Assembly (NCBI RefSeq): GCF_040182365.1
Contig: NZ_CP144460.1
Location: 372,001 to 436,000, forward strand
Direction: 5' to 3'
Source: Xanthomonas sp. 10-10
GTDB lineage: Bacteria; Pseudomonadota; Gammaproteobacteria; Xanthomonadales; Xanthomonadaceae
Length of the DNA stretch: 64,000 bases
The translations under genes and the position numbers were made by a program. Under the pieces are notes generated by a model. The model was not told the origin of the DNA. It searched no databases and was given only the letters and a program-made list of their open reading frames with translations. Of the stretch, positions 26,216-36,397 are shown piece after piece. Position 1 is the first letter of the stretch. Each line of letters starts with the position of its first letter.

Positions 26216-27385
26216 ATGGCTCAGCGCATCACCGGACACTATGTTGCTGGCGCTCTCGCAGGGAGCCGTTACCAGGCATTCGTCCCTGATCCGTTGCCGG
26301 CAGTGCCGGCACTGGATTTCGCACAGGCTGAACTGGTGGCGCGCAAAGAGCGCGCCGACCAGGCACTAGGGCGACTGGACGGCATCACGCTGATGCTGCC
26401 GGACCCGGAAGTGTTTCTCTATCAGTACATCCGCAAGGAAGCCTTGCTGTCGTCCCAGATCGAAGGAACCCAGTCATCGCTCTCGGACCTGTTGCTGTTC
26501 GAGATGGATGCGGCACCGGGCGTGCCTGTCGACGATGTCGAAGAAGTGTCCAACTATGTCGCGGCCCTCAACCATGGTTTGCGGCGCCTGCGCAAGGACG
26601 ATTTCCCGCTGTCGCTGCGTTTGATCCGCGAGATGCATGCGCTGTTGCTGCAGGGCGGGCGTGGAGCCGGCAAGCAGCCAGGTGAATTTCGCCGGAGCCA
26701 GGTGTGGGTAGGCGGGGCCTCGCCTGCACTTGCACACTTTGTTCCGCCACCGCCAGATGCATTGCCCGACGCGCTGTCGGCACTCGAACAGTTTCTGCAT
26801 GCGCCGCAGGGGCAGATGCCGCCGTTGGTGAAGGCGGCGCTTGCCCATGTGCAGTTCGAAACCATCCATCCCTTCAGCGATGGCAATGGGCGCCTGGGAC
26901 GGCTGTTGATTACCTTGATCCTGTGCAGCGAAGGCGTGCTGCGGGAGCCCAGCCTGTATCTGAGCCTGTATTTCAAGCGCCGTCGTGCCGATTACTACGA
27001 TCGCCTCAATGCGGTGCGACTCAACGGTGATTGGGAAGGATGGCTGGGCTTCTTTCTGGATGGTGTGGCAGAGACCGCGCAACAAGCCGTCGACACCGCG
27101 CAGCGCCTGCTGGCACTGTTGGCACGTGATCGGGCCCGCATTGCCGCTTTGGGCCAGCGAGCAGGCAACGTCGGCCTGGTGTTTGAGCAGTTCGCGCGGC
27201 GCGTGGTGTTGGCGGTGCCGCAAGTGGCGCCCACCCTGTCATTGAGCGCGCCTACCATCCGTGCTGCGGTACGCACCCTGCAGGAGCTGGAAATCGTCAA
27301 CGAACTCACCGGCCAGCAGCGGCATCGTATTTTTGCCTACCACGCCTATCTCGACATCCTCAGCGAAGGAGCGCAGCCGCTGTGA
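26216..27385 (+). CDS. Fic-domain AMP transferase with intramolecular inhibitory motif
   Basis: A 389-residue Fic protein. Catalytic motif HPFSDGNGRLGR at residues 218-229 is complete; the N-terminal inhibitory helix reads SSQIEG (residues 79-84), matching (S/T)xxxE(G/N), which places it in class II with in-cis autoinhibition. The N-terminal region matches the Fic/DOC N-terminal domain (YIRKEALLSSQIEGTQSSL) and the C-terminus (SAPTIRAAVRTLQELEIVNELTG) a winged-helix, likely DNA-binding. Such proteins AMPylate proteins, often themselves or gyrase subunits. It lies between oleA and oleB in the same direction, with its own AAGGAAAG site. Target unknown. Confidence 0.9.
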   Translation: MAQRITGHYVAGALAGSRYQAFVPDPLPAVPALDFAQAELVARKERADQALGRLDGITLMLPDPEVFLYQYIRKEALLSSQIEGTQSSLSDLLLFEMDAAPGVPVDDVEEVSNYVAALNHGLRRLRKDDFPLSLRLIREMHALLLQGGRGAGKQPGEFRRSQVWVGGASPALAHFVPPPPDALPDALSALEQFLHAPQGQMPPLVKAALAHVQFETIHPFSDGNGRLGRLLITLILCSEGVLREPSLYLSLYFKRRRADYYDRLNAVRLNGDWEGWLGFFLDGVAETAQQAVDTAQRLLALLARDRARIAALGQRAGNVGLVFEQFARRVVLAVPQVAPTLSLSAPTIRAAVRTLQELEIVNELTGQQRHRIFAYHAYLDILSEGAQPL

Positions 27386-27514
27386 GCGATCGGCTTGCGC
27401 ACGGCCGTTGCCGACGATGCGGAGACACCTGGCGTATTTTCGATACTGTCGTGGCGATGTAGCTGGCGACTTGCCAGACACACCCAGTCAAAGCTTTAGC
27501 AAATAGAGAGATCC

Positions 27515-28417
27515 ATGAACTACCCCGGCTATCCCTTCACTCCCCAGCGCCTTGAGGTGCGTCCCGGCATTGCGATGTCGTATCTGGACGAAGGTCCGCG
27601 CGATGGCGAGGTGGTCGTGATGCTGCACGGCAATCCGTCGTGGAGCTATTTGTGGCGGCATCTGGTCAGCGGTCTTTCCGATCGCTACCGCTGCATCGTG
27701 CCGGACCATATCGGCATGGGGCTGTCCGACAAGCCGGACGATGCGCCCGACGCGCAGCCGCGCTACGACTACACCTTGCAATCGCGCGTGGACGATCTGG
27801 ATACCTTGCTGCGGCATCTGGGCATCACTGGGTCGATCACGCTGGCCGTGCACGATTGGGGCGGCATGATCGGGTTCGGCTGGGCGTTGTCGCATCACGC
27901 GCAGGTCAAGCGCCTGGTGATCACCAACACCGCCGCCTTCCCGTTGCCGCCGGAGAAACCGATGCCGTGGCAGATCGCGATGGGTCGGCATTGGCGGCCA
28001 GGCGAATGGTTCATCCGCACCTTCAATGCGTTTTCGTCCGGTGCTTCATGGTTTGGCGTGTCGCGGCGCATGCCCTCGGCCGTGCGCCGCGCCTATGTCG
28101 CGCCCTACGACACCTGGCGCAATCGCATCTCCACGATCCGTTTCATGCAGGACATTCCGCTGTCGCCGGCCGACAAGGGCTGGTCGTTGCTGGAGCGCTC
28201 CGCACAGGCCTTGCCGTCGTTTGCCGACCGCCCCGCGTTCATCGCCTGGGGCCTGCGCGACATCTGCTTCGACAAGCACTTCCTGGCCGGTTTTCGCCAG
28301 GCATTGCCGAACGCCGAGGTGACCGCGTTCGACGATGCCAATCACTACGTGCTGGAAGACAAGCACGAGGTGCTGGTGCCGGCGATTCGCACGTTCCTGG
28401 ATACGCATCCGCTGTAA
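27515..28417 (+). CDS. oleB: OleB, beta-lactone decarboxylase (haloalkane dehalogenase fold)
   Basis: A 300-residue alpha/beta hydrolase. Nucleophile Asp114 in the HDWGG elbow, oxyanion region HGNPSWSYLW, acid in WGLRDICFDKHF and His in DDANHYVLED complete the triad of the haloalkane dehalogenase subgroup. In the Ole pathway it decarboxylates the cis-beta-lactone made by OleC to the cis-olefin. It forms a multienzyme complex with OleC and OleD. The gene has its own leader of 129 bp after fic. Confidence 0.94.
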   Translation: MNYPGYPFTPQRLEVRPGIAMSYLDEGPRDGEVVVMLHGNPSWSYLWRHLVSGLSDRYRCIVPDHIGMGLSDKPDDAPDAQPRYDYTLQSRVDDLDTLLRHLGITGSITLAVHDWGGMIGFGWALSHHAQVKRLVITNTAAFPLPPEKPMPWQIAMGRHWRPGEWFIRTFNAFSSGASWFGVSRRMPSAVRRAYVAPYDTWRNRISTIRFMQDIPLSPADKGWSLLERSAQALPSFADRPAFIAWGLRDICFDKHFLAGFRQALPNAEVTAFDDANHYVLEDKHEVLVPAIRTFLDTHPL

Positions 28418-28476
28418 GCGAGGCGTCCGACACCGATCAATGCGCCGATGGCGTATGCGTCAGCAGCCAGGTCCGG

Positions 28477-28860
28477 TCACGGCACTGGCAGCGGATTGCG
28501 CTGCGCATCGTCCACGCCGATCCAATCGTCCTGCGTCAGCGCATGCAGACCATGCGCCAGGCGCGACTTGTCGCATTGCGCACTGCGCTGGCCGAATTCC
28601 AGCGACGCCGGCACGGCGGCGCAGGAGGACGGGCGGCGGTCGTGGATGCTGCAGCGGCTATAGCGGCCGATGTCGGCATCCAGGGCGATGCAGCGCGGTT
28701 GCGATTGCGAGGTGCCGCGCATCACGCGCTCGTGCGTGCGCAAGGAGTCGGTCAGTTCGATCGGTACCCTGCCGCCCAATGCGGGATCGGCTTCGCTCCA
28801 GTGGAAACTGACGCGGAAATAGGCGCAGCAAGCGCCGCAGGTAAGGCAGGGGTGTGCCAT
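28477..28860 (-). CDS. YkgJ-family cysteine-cluster protein
   Basis: A 127-residue cytosolic protein. It opens MAHPCLTCGACC, a CxxCxxCC cluster, and has further conserved cysteines (RCIALD, RCSIHDRRPSSC and QCDKSRLAHGL), the arrangement of the YkgJ family, thought to bind zinc or an iron-sulfur centre. It lies between oleB and oleC but on the opposite strand, so it interrupts any oleB-oleC transcript. Two further upstream starts exist on the same frame, but the Cys cluster immediately after this ATG fixes it. Confidence 0.85.
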   Translation of the reverse strand: MAHPCLTCGACCAYFRVSFHWSEADPALGGRVPIELTDSLRTHERVMRGTSQSQPRCIALDADIGRYSRCSIHDRRPSSCAAVPASLEFGQRSAQCDKSRLAHGLHALTQDDWIGVDDAQRNPLPVP

Positions 28861-29078
28861 GGAATGCCGGGCCTGGCGCGGCGAAATCGCGTGGGGAGCG
28901 CGGCATTCTGACCGAACCGTGCTGCGATACAAGAGGCATGCGGCCGCCGCCGCTAAGCGATTCATGCGTCGGCATCGGACGGGCGCGTGCCCCGACCACG
29001 GCGCGCATCCGCCGCGGGTGCAGGCGCGCCCTGCGCACAAGCGGCCAGCACCGTGAGTGCATGGGTGATAATACGGCG

Positions 29079-30731
29079 ATGACCACTCTCTGCAATATCG
29101 CGGCCACCTTGCCGCAGCTGGCGCGCGAGCGCCCCGATCAGATCGCCATTCGCTGCCCCGGCCGCCGCGCCGCCAATGGGTTTGCCGCCTACGACGTGAC
29201 CTTGAGCTATGCCGAACTGGATGCACGCAGCGATGCGATCGCCGCCGGCCTGGCGCTGCACGGCATCGGCCGTGGCGCGCGCGCGGTGGTGATGGTGCGG
29301 CCGTCGCCGGAATTCTTCCTGCTGATGTTTGCCTTGTTCAAGGCCGGTGCGGTGCCGGTGCTGGTCGATCCGGGCATCGACAAGCGCGCGCTCAAACAGT
29401 GTCTGGACGAGGCGCAGCCGCAGGCGTTCATCGGCATTCCGCTTGCGCAGTTGGCGCGTCGTCTGCTGCGCTGGGCGCGCTCTGCAAAGCAGATCGTCAG
29501 CGTCGGTGGCCGTTACGGGTGGGGCGGGGTGACACTGGCGCGCGTGGAGCGCGATGGCGCCGGCGCCGGCAGTCAGCTGGCCAACACCGGGCCGGACGAT
29601 GTGGCCGCCATCCTGTTCACCAGCGGCTCCACCGGCGTGCCCAAGGGCGTGGTTTACCGACACCGGCATTTCGTCGGCCAGATCGAGTTGCTGCGCAATG
29701 CCTTCGGCATGCAGCCGGGTGGCGTGGATCTGCCGACGTTCCCGCCGTTTGCCTTGTTCGATCCTGCTTTGGGGCTGACCTCGGTGATTCCGGACATGGA
29801 TCCGACCCGCCCGGCCACTGCCGACCCGCGCAAGCTGCACGATGCACTCAACCGCTTCGGAGTGACGCAATTGTTCGGTTCGCCGGCATTGATGCGCGTG
29901 CTGGCCGACTACGGGCAGCCGCTGCCCAAGGTGCGCCTGGCGACGTCGGCAGGCGCACCGGTGCCGCCGGATGTGGTGGCCACCATCCGCGCGCTGCTGC
30001 CGGCGGATGCGCAATTCTGGACGCCGTATGGCGCCACCGAATGCCTGCCGGTGGCGGCAATCGAAGGCCGCACCCTGGACGCAACGCGCGCTGCCACCGA
30101 AGCCGGTGCCGGAACCTGTGTGGGACAGGTGGTCGCGCCCAATGAGGTGCGCATCATCGCCATCGACGATGCGGCCATTGCCGATTGGAGCGGCGCACGC
30201 GTGCTGGCCATGGGCGAAGTCGGCGAGATCACCGTCGCCGGCCCGACCACCACCGATACCTATTTCAATCGCGATGCGGCCACCCGCATCGCCAAGATCC
30301 GCGAGCGCAGCGACGATGGCAGCGAACGCATCGTGCACCGCATGGGCGATGTGGGCTATTTCGATGCAGAAGGACGCTTGTGGTTCTGCGGGCGCAAGAC
30401 CCATCGCGTGGAAACGGCCAGAGGCCCGCTGTACACCGAGCAGGTGGAGCCGGTGTTCAACGTGCATCCCCAGGTGCGGCGCACCGCGCTGGTCGGTGTA
30501 GGCGCAGCCGGACAACAGCAACCGGTGCTGTGCGTGGAGTTGCAGCCTGGCGTATCGGTATCGGCCTTCGCGGACGTGCAAACCGCATTGCGTGCGCTGG
30601 GCGCCGCGCATCCGCATACCGCCGGTATCGCACGTTTCCTGCGGCATCCCGGTTTCCCGGTCGACATCCGCCACAACGCCAAGATCGGCCGCGAAAAACT
30701 GGCGGTCTGGGCGGCGCAACAGCGTGCGTAA
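29079..30731 (+). CDS. oleC: OleC, AMP-dependent beta-lactone synthetase
   Basis: A 550-residue member of the ANL (acyl-adenylate) superfamily that converts the 2-alkyl-3-hydroxyacid to a beta-lactone using ATP. Motifs: P-loop-like LFTSGSTGVPKGVVYRHRHF, PYGATECLP, TTDTYFNR, MGDVGYFDAEGRLWFCGRKTHRVET and the C-terminal Lys in NAKIGREKLAVW. The start MTTLCNIAATLP matches the published X. campestris protein as I remember it; ATG at 29061 is an in-frame alternative. oleD begins 66 bp later. Confidence 0.95.
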   Translation: MTTLCNIAATLPQLARERPDQIAIRCPGRRAANGFAAYDVTLSYAELDARSDAIAAGLALHGIGRGARAVVMVRPSPEFFLLMFALFKAGAVPVLVDPGIDKRALKQCLDEAQPQAFIGIPLAQLARRLLRWARSAKQIVSVGGRYGWGGVTLARVERDGAGAGSQLANTGPDDVAAILFTSGSTGVPKGVVYRHRHFVGQIELLRNAFGMQPGGVDLPTFPPFALFDPALGLTSVIPDMDPTRPATADPRKLHDALNRFGVTQLFGSPALMRVLADYGQPLPKVRLATSAGAPVPPDVVATIRALLPADAQFWTPYGATECLPVAAIEGRTLDATRAATEAGAGTCVGQVVAPNEVRIIAIDDAAIADWSGARVLAMGEVGEITVAGPTTTDTYFNRDAATRIAKIRERSDDGSERIVHRMGDVGYFDAEGRLWFCGRKTHRVETARGPLYTEQVEPVFNVHPQVRRTALVGVGAAGQQQPVLCVELQPGVSVSAFADVQTALRALGAAHPHTAGIARFLRHPGFPVDIRHNAKIGREKLAVWAAQQRA

Positions 30732-30797
30732 GCACATGCAGCGGTGCGCGCAGCTTAGTGGTTCTTCCGTGTTTCCTCTTGTGATCGGTGCAAAGCG

Positions 30798-31808
30798 ATG
30801 AAGATTCTGGTGACCGGCGGTGGTGGATTTCTTGGCCAGGCGTTGTGCCGCGGCTTGCGCGCGCGCGGGCACGAGGTGGTGAGTTTTCAACGCGGCGATT
30901 ACCCGGTGTTGCAGACGTTGGGCGTGGGCCAGATCCGTGGCGACCTGGCCGACCCGCAAGCGGTGCGGCATGCCTTCGCCGGCATCGATGCGGTCTTCCA
31001 CAACGCCGCCAAGGCCGGTGCATGGGGCAGCTACGACAGCTATCACCAGGCCAATGTGGTGGGCACGCAGAACGTGCTCGACGCATGCCGCGCCAATGGC
31101 GTGCCGCGGCTGATCTACACCTCCACACCCAGCGTCACCCACCGCGCCACCAACCCGGTGGAGGGCCTGGGCGCCGATGAGGTGCCATATGGCGAAGACC
31201 TGCGCGCCGCGTATGCGGCGACCAAGGCGATCGCCGAGCGTGCGGTGCTGGCAGCCAACGATGCGCAGCTGGCCACGGTGGCATTGCGTCCGCGGCTGAT
31301 CTGGGGGCCGGGCGACAATCATCTGTTGCCGCGGCTGGCGGCACGCGCGCGCGCCGGTCGCCTGCGCATGGTGGGCGATGGCAGCAACCTGGTGGACAGC
31401 ACGTACATCGACAACGCCGCACAAGCGCATTTCGATGCGTTCGACCATCTTGCGCCGGGCGCTGCCTGCGCGGGCAAGGCGTACTTCATTTCCAACGGCG
31501 AACCGTTGCCGATGCGCGAGTTGCTCAATCGCCTGCTTGCGGCAGTGGACGCACCGGCGGTGACGCGTTCGCTGTCGTTCAAGACGGCGTACACAATCGG
31601 TGCAATCTGCGAGACCATGTGGCCACTGTTGCGTCTGCCTGGCGAAGTGCCGCTGACGCGTTTTCTGGTAGAACAGTTGTGCACGCCGCATTGGTACAGC
31701 ATGGAACCTGCGCGTCGCGACTTCGGCTACGTGCCACGCATCAGTATCGAAGAAGGCCTGCAACGGCTGCGATCCTCATCTTCCAACGACATCGCCATCA
31801 CTCGATAA
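30798..31808 (+). CDS. oleD: OleD, NADPH-dependent 2-alkyl-3-ketoacid reductase
   Basis: A 336-residue extended short-chain dehydrogenase. Rossmann motif [15 protein letters not shown] at residues 6-20, catalytic Tyr139 and Lys143 in YAATK, and STPSV for the active-site Ser. It reduces the OleA product to the 2-alkyl-3-hydroxyacid, which OleC then cyclises. It is the last ole gene; a small membrane protein gene follows 64 bp later. Confidence 0.95.
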   Translation: MKILVTGGGGFLGQALCRGLRARGHEVVSFQRGDYPVLQTLGVGQIRGDLADPQAVRHAFAGIDAVFHNAAKAGAWGSYDSYHQANVVGTQNVLDACRANGVPRLIYTSTPSVTHRATNPVEGLGADEVPYGEDLRAAYAATKAIAERAVLAANDAQLATVALRPRLIWGPGDNHLLPRLAARARAGRLRMVGDGSNLVDSTYIDNAAQAHFDAFDHLAPGAACAGKAYFISNGEPLPMRELLNRLLAAVDAPAVTRSLSFKTAYTIGAICETMWPLLRLPGEVPLTRFLVEQLCTPHWYSMEPARRDFGYVPRISIEEGLQRLRSSSSNDIAITR

Positions 31809-31872
31809 AGACTGCCACATCTTCAGGATACGTCTGCGCCGATTCGGCACGACAACTTCTGGAATCATTGCC

Positions 31873-32031
31873 ATGCTGCATTACGCCATCATCTTCTTCG
31901 TCATCGCCATCATCGCCGCTGTGCTGGGCTTCAGCGGTATCGCCGGTGCGGCGACCAACATTGCCTGGATCCTGTTCGTGGTGTTCCTGATCCTGGCAGT
32001 GATCTCGATGTTCCGTCGCGGCAAGGTCTAA
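31873..32031 (+). CDS. DUF1328 small membrane protein (YtjA-like)
   Basis: A 52-residue protein consisting of two membrane segments ([19 protein letters not shown] and [18 protein letters not shown]) joined by SGIAGAATN, ending RRGKV. This is the DUF1328/YtjA pattern exactly in length and turn sequence. Its function is unknown. It is closed by a very strong hairpin at 32078. Confidence 0.88.
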   Translation: MLHYAIIFFVIAIIAAVLGFSGIAGAATNIAWILFVVFLILAVISMFRRGKV

Positions 32032-32077
32032 CGTCCCGCTGCGATACGCCACGGCAGCGGCGCTGCCGATCGGTGCT

Positions 32078-32113
32078 CACATGGCCCGCCTCCGCAAGGA
32101 GGCGGGCCATGTG
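32078..32113 (+). terminator. Perfect 16-bp hairpin with GCAA loop
   Basis: CACATGGCCCGCCTCC, GCAA, GGAGGCGGGCCATGTG: all 16 pairs are perfect and the loop is a stable GNRA tetraloop. There is a weak T-run afterwards, so it may be a terminator between converging genes or an RNA end-protecting hairpin. Confidence 0.75.
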
Positions 32114-32147
32114 CGTTATGGCGGTGTTTCAGTGGGGTCTTTGCCCC

Positions 32148-32630
32148 TCACAGCAGTTTTTCCAGGTATTGCACCTGCTTGCCACCAGCCAGCATCGCAT
32201 CGCCGATTGGCATGAATCCCAGTTGCCGATGCAACGCCAGCGATGCCGGATTGGGCGGGCTCAGATTCACTTCGCACACCAGGCGCGGCTGCGCTGCCGC
32301 ACGCGCGCTGCGGATGAGGTCGGCGTACAGCTGCCCGGCAAGGCCGCGTCGACGCGCATGGACGCCGATCACGATGCGGTCCACATAGACAAAGCGCGCA
32401 AAGCGCTTCGATAGCCACGCAAAGTTGGCATTGGCGTAGTCAGCGCTCTGATCCAGTGCGATCAACAGGCCGTCTGCCGGCGGGATCACGCTGGCATGCC
32501 ATGCCAGCTGCAACAACGCAGCCAGCCCATCGGCATCGAGCAACGACAGTGCGGTGGCATGGGCATTGTTGAGTGCGAGCAATGCGGCATGGTCGTGCGC
32601 CTGCACTGCGCGCGGCTGCGAGGCGCTCAT
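32148..32630 (-). CDS. GNAT-family N-acetyltransferase
   Basis: A 160-residue protein with the acetyl-CoA-binding pattern [26 protein letters not shown] (the RxxGxG/A loop) and a C-terminal [14 protein letters not shown]. The N-terminal half ([22 protein letters not shown]) fits the GNAT substrate side. Its ATG overlaps the ddl stop by 4 bp, so it is translated from the same message as ddl. Substrate unknown. Confidence 0.85.
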   Translation of the reverse strand: MSASQPRAVQAHDHAALLALNNAHATALSLLDADGLAALLQLAWHASVIPPADGLLIALDQSADYANANFAWLSKRFARFVYVDRIVIGVHARRRGLAGQLYADLIRSARAAAQPRLVCEVNLSPPNPASLALHRQLGFMPIGDAMLAGGKQVQYLEKLL

Positions 32631-33733
32631 GCGCGGGTGTCTACCGCGCTGCGCAGCAATTGATCGTCCGCATGCCGTTGCAATGCCAGTTCGATCAACT
32701 GCGTGATCAAGCCGCGATAGTCCAGCCCGCTTGCCTGCCAGAGTTTGGGATACATGCTGATGCGGGTGAAGCCCGGAAGCGTATTGACCTCGTTGATCAC
32801 GATGCGTCCGTCCGCACACAGGAACACATCCACGCGCGCCATGCCGGCGCAATCCAGCGCTTGATACGCCTGCACCGCAAGGTGCTGGATGCGCTGCTGC
32901 GTCTGCGCATCCAGCTCGGCGGGGATCACGATGTCGGCGCCGTGCGCGCTGATGTATTTGGTGTCGTACGAATAAAACGCATCGTGCACCACCACTTCGC
33001 CGCACACGCTGGCCCGTGGCGTGGCATTTCCCAGCACCGCGCATTCGATCTCGCGGCCGACAATGGCCGCTTCCACCAGCACCTTGTGGTCGTAGGACAA
33101 CGCCAAGGCGAGTGCGGCGGCAAAGGCGTCCGCGCTGCGCACCTGGCTGACGCCCACCGACGAGCCCTGATTGGCCGGTTTGACGAACAACGGCAACCCC
33201 AGCTGCGCGATCAACGCATCCACATCGGCGTGCGCGGCGGTGTGACGGTTGAAGCAGACAAACGGTGCCACCGCCAGGCCGGCATCGCGCAGCACGCGCT
33301 TGGCCATGTCCTTGTCCATCGCCACCGCCGAGCCAAGCACGCCGGAGCCGACGAAGGGCAGGTTGGCCATGCGCAGCAATCCCTGCAGCGAGCCGTCTTC
33401 GCCCAGGGTGCCGTGCACGATCGGGAACACCACATCGATCTGCGCCAGCGTCTGCTCGGTGTCCACCGGCCGCAGCTGCGCCTGCTCGGCGCCGGGTAGC
33501 ACCGCCACCGAGCGTCCGCTGCGGTGCAGGGCGATCCGGCCCGGGTCGTCGGCATCGTGCAGAAAGCCCTCCGCCGCGCTCAGATGCCACTGGCCCTGCT
33601 TGTCGATGCCGATCAGTACCGGCTCGAAGCGCTGCGGGTCGAGCGCGTCCAGGATGTTGCGTGCCGACTGCAGCGAGACCTCGTGCTCGGCGGATTTGCC
33701 GCCAAAGATGAGACCGACCCGGATCTTGCGCAT
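32627..33733 (-). CDS. ddl: D-alanine--D-alanine ligase
   Basis: A 368-residue ATP-grasp ligase supplying the D-Ala-D-Ala end of peptidoglycan. Motifs: [55 protein letters not shown] (ATP loop), and [18 protein letters not shown] (metal and substrate). Length and the [13 protein letters not shown] form fit the DdlA type. The frame is open further upstream on the minus strand but the conserved start is [14 protein letters not shown] at 33733. A coupled acetyltransferase gene follows. Confidence 0.95.
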   Translation of the reverse strand: MRKIRVGLIFGGKSAEHEVSLQSARNILDALDPQRFEPVLIGIDKQGQWHLSAAEGFLHDADDPGRIALHRSGRSVAVLPGAEQAQLRPVDTEQTLAQIDVVFPIVHGTLGEDGSLQGLLRMANLPFVGSGVLGSAVAMDKDMAKRVLRDAGLAVAPFVCFNRHTAAHADVDALIAQLGLPLFVKPANQGSSVGVSQVRSADAFAAALALALSYDHKVLVEAAIVGREIECAVLGNATPRASVCGEVVVHDAFYSYDTKYISAHGADIVIPAELDAQTQQRIQHLAVQAYQALDCAGMARVDVFLCADGRIVINEVNTLPGFTRISMYPKLWQASGLDYRGLITQLIELALQRHADDQLLRSAVDTRA

Positions 33734-34073
33734 CGCCTGCTCCTGCCAACTATTCGAAAAGATCGCCAGCATGCCCGTGACCGGCAGGCCGAAGAAAGCC
33801 GGCAGATCGGGCGGGCGGCAACTGTGCGCGGACGCTGCGCCCATCGGCGCAGGGAGCGATGGGCGCAACAGGCCGCCCGCACCGCGCCGCGAGCGCACCA
33901 TCCTGGTCAGCCGCCGTGCAGCGCCAGCGGGCCAGACACCCCAGGCGACGACCGGTGCATCGATCGTTCCACCGCCAGGCAAGCGCCTGCCGTGGCCACC
34001 GCAGCAGCCTCCGGCGCGCAGCGCCCCACCATCGTCAGCCAGCTGCGACATGCGGGGGCGGTAGAATGCGCCC

Positions 34074-34718
34074 ATGTCCGCATCACTTTTCAATTCCCTC
34101 AAGCCGCTCGCCGGCCAGGCCCTGCAGGCCGCGCTCAATCGCGCCCTGGCGCTGGACCCGGATACCCGCGACGCCCTGTTGCCGCTGGAAGGCCAGCGCA
34201 TCGCCCTGACCCTGGACGCGCCCGCACTTGCGCTGCAGATCCGCGTGCACGAGCGACGGCTGCTGGTCGGCCCGGTGGATCAGGCACAGGAGCCGGATCT
34301 GGCGGTGCGCAGCAGCCTGGCCGGCCTGCTGGGGCAGCTGCCGTTTCTGGCCAATGCGCGTCGCAGCGGTGCGCCGGCGGGGCGGCTTAAGGTCTCCGGC
34401 GACGCGGAGCTTGCGCGCCAGCTGCAGCAACTGGCCGGGCGCTTCGACCCGGATTGGCAGCTGCCGTTCGTGACGGTGTTCGGGCAGATCCTGGGTGTAC
34501 AGATTGCCGGCGCGGTGCGTGCAGCGCTGCAGCAGGCCCGTCGCAGTGCATCGGATCTGGCGCATAGCGCGGCCGAATTCGTCACCGAGGAATCGCGCGA
34601 TGTGGTGCCGCGGGCCGAGCTCGAGGCCTTCCATGACGACGTGGACGAGCTGCGCGACGATGTCGAACGGCTGGCTGCGCGCGTCACTCGCCTGCGCGCC
34701 GCCGGAGGCACGCCATGA
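34074..34718 (+). CDS. ubiJ: UbiJ, ubiquinone biosynthesis accessory factor
   Basis: A 214-residue protein with an N-terminal SCP2-type lipid-binding domain ([43 protein letters not shown]) and a C-terminal coiled coil ([24 protein letters not shown]). This is UbiJ, which holds hydrophobic ubiquinone intermediates for the Ubi enzymes. Its stop overlaps ubiB by 4 bp, the standard ubiJ-ubiB arrangement. Confidence 0.9.
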   Translation: MSASLFNSLKPLAGQALQAALNRALALDPDTRDALLPLEGQRIALTLDAPALALQIRVHERRLLVGPVDQAQEPDLAVRSSLAGLLGQLPFLANARRSGAPAGRLKVSGDAELARQLQQLAGRFDPDWQLPFVTVFGQILGVQIAGAVRAALQQARRSASDLAHSAAEFVTEESRDVVPRAELEAFHDDVDELRDDVERLAARVTRLRAAGGTP

Positions 34719-36388
34719 AGGCGATCCTGCGTGCCAGCCGCATCGGCCGGGTGATCCTGCGCTACCGCCTGGACGACTTGCTGCAAGGCACGGCCGCCGA
34801 GCGCTGGCTGCGTGTGGCCAAGCCGTTCGTGCCGCGTGCCAGCGCCGAGATCGCCGCGCAATCGCGCGGTGCGCGGCTGCGGCTGGCGTTGCAGGAACTG
34901 GGGCCGATCTTCGTCAAGTTCGGGCAGATCCTGTCGACCCGTCGCGACCTGATCCCCGCCGACGTGGCCGAAGAACTCACCTTGCTGCAGGACCGGGTCA
35001 AACCATTCGATGGGCAGGCCGCGCGTCTGATCGTGGAAGGCGCGCTCGGCCTGCCGGTCAGCGTGGCGTTTGCCTCCTTCGACACCGTTCCGCTGGCCTC
35101 GGCGTCGATTGCGCAGGTGCATGCGGCCACCTTGCCGCCGGACGCCGATGGCGTGCGCCGCGAAGTGGTGGTCAAGGTGCTGCGCCCGGACATCGAGCGC
35201 CAGATCGATGCCGACATCGCGCTGCTGCATTCGCTGGCCACGCTGGTCGAGCGGACTCACCCGCGCGCCGACAAGATCCGCCCGCGCGAAGTGGTGGCCG
35301 AGATCGAAGGCACGCTGTCGGCCGAGCTCGACCTGCAGCGCGAAGGCGCCAATGCCAGCGTGCTGCGCCGGTTCTGGGAAGGCTCGGACGATCTGTACGT
35401 GCCGGAAGTGATCTGGTCGCACACCGCCGAGCGCGCGCTCACGCTGGAGCGCGTGTACGGCATTCCGTCCGACGATATCGTCAAGCTCGATGCCGCCGGC
35501 ATCGACCGCAAGGCGCTGGCGGCCAAGGGCGTGCGCGTGTTCTACACCCAGGTGTTCCGCGACAACTTCTTCCATGCCGATGCGCACGCCGGCAACATCT
35601 GGGTCGACTCGGATCCGGAGCGCCGGCTCAATCCGCGCTTCATCGCGCTGGATTTCGGCATCATGGGCCAGCTCTCGCAGGAAGATCAGTACTACCTGGC
35701 CGAGAACTTCATGGCGATCTTCCACAAGGATTACCGCCGCATGGCCGAGCTGCACGTGGAGGCGGGCTGGATGCCGTCCAACGTGCGCATCGACGAACTG
35801 GAAGCGGCTGCGCGCTCGGTGTGCGAGCCCTACTTCACCCGGCCGCTGTCGGAGATTTCGCTGGCGCAGGTGCTGATCAAGCTGTTCCGCGTGGCGCAGC
35901 GCTATGAACTGACCCTGCAGCCGCAGCTGATCCTGCTGCAGAAGACCTTGCTCAACATCGAAGGCGTGGGCCGTCAGCTCGACCCCAAGCTGGATATCTG
36001 GGCGGTGGCGCGACCGGTGCTCGAACGCATCCTGCGCGAGCGCTACAGCCCACGCAGGATGCTGGGCGAGTTGAGCAAGCGGCTACCGGAAATCATGACC
36101 CACGCGCCGGACATGCCGCGCCTGGTGCACAGCTGGTTGAAGCAGCAGGTGGAGGGGCGCCATCAGCTCGACATCCGCTCGGCCGAGTTGCGCGCGCTGG
36201 ACATCAGCCTGCGCAAGCTGCAGACCCGCGTGGTCACGGCGATCACCGGCAGCGGCTTGCTGGTGGTGGCGGCCGTGTTGTATGGCCTGCATCCGGACGG
36301 CTGGTACCTGGGCACGGTGCCGGTATGGAGCTGGATCAGCGGCGGCGCCGGGTCGGCGGCCCTGCTGGTCGCCTGGCTACGGCGATAG
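34715..36388 (+). CDS. ubiB: UbiB, atypical kinase-like ubiquinone biosynthesis protein
   Basis: A 557-residue protein of the ABC1/ADCK/UbiB family. It has the inhibitory KxGQ element ([16 protein letters not shown]), the Ala-rich nucleotide loop ([13 protein letters not shown]), [15 protein letters not shown], the LDFGIMGQ metal motif and two C-terminal hydrophobic segments (about residues 500-555). It is required for ubiquinone synthesis, acting as an ATPase on lipid intermediates. Translationally coupled to ubiJ; a cupin gene follows 9 bp after. Confidence 0.95.
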   Translation: MKAILRASRIGRVILRYRLDDLLQGTAAERWLRVAKPFVPRASAEIAAQSRGARLRLALQELGPIFVKFGQILSTRRDLIPADVAEELTLLQDRVKPFDGQAARLIVEGALGLPVSVAFASFDTVPLASASIAQVHAATLPPDADGVRREVVVKVLRPDIERQIDADIALLHSLATLVERTHPRADKIRPREVVAEIEGTLSAELDLQREGANASVLRRFWEGSDDLYVPEVIWSHTAERALTLERVYGIPSDDIVKLDAAGIDRKALAAKGVRVFYTQVFRDNFFHADAHAGNIWVDSDPERRLNPRFIALDFGIMGQLSQEDQYYLAENFMAIFHKDYRRMAELHVEAGWMPSNVRIDELEAAARSVCEPYFTRPLSEISLAQVLIKLFRVAQRYELTLQPQLILLQKTLLNIEGVGRQLDPKLDIWAVARPVLERILRERYSPRRMLGELSKRLPEIMTHAPDMPRLVHSWLKQQVEGRHQLDIRSAELRALDISLRKLQTRVVTAITGSGLLVVAAVLYGLHPDGWYLGTVPVWSWISGGAGSAALLVAWLRR

Positions 36389-36397
36389 GATTCGGCC

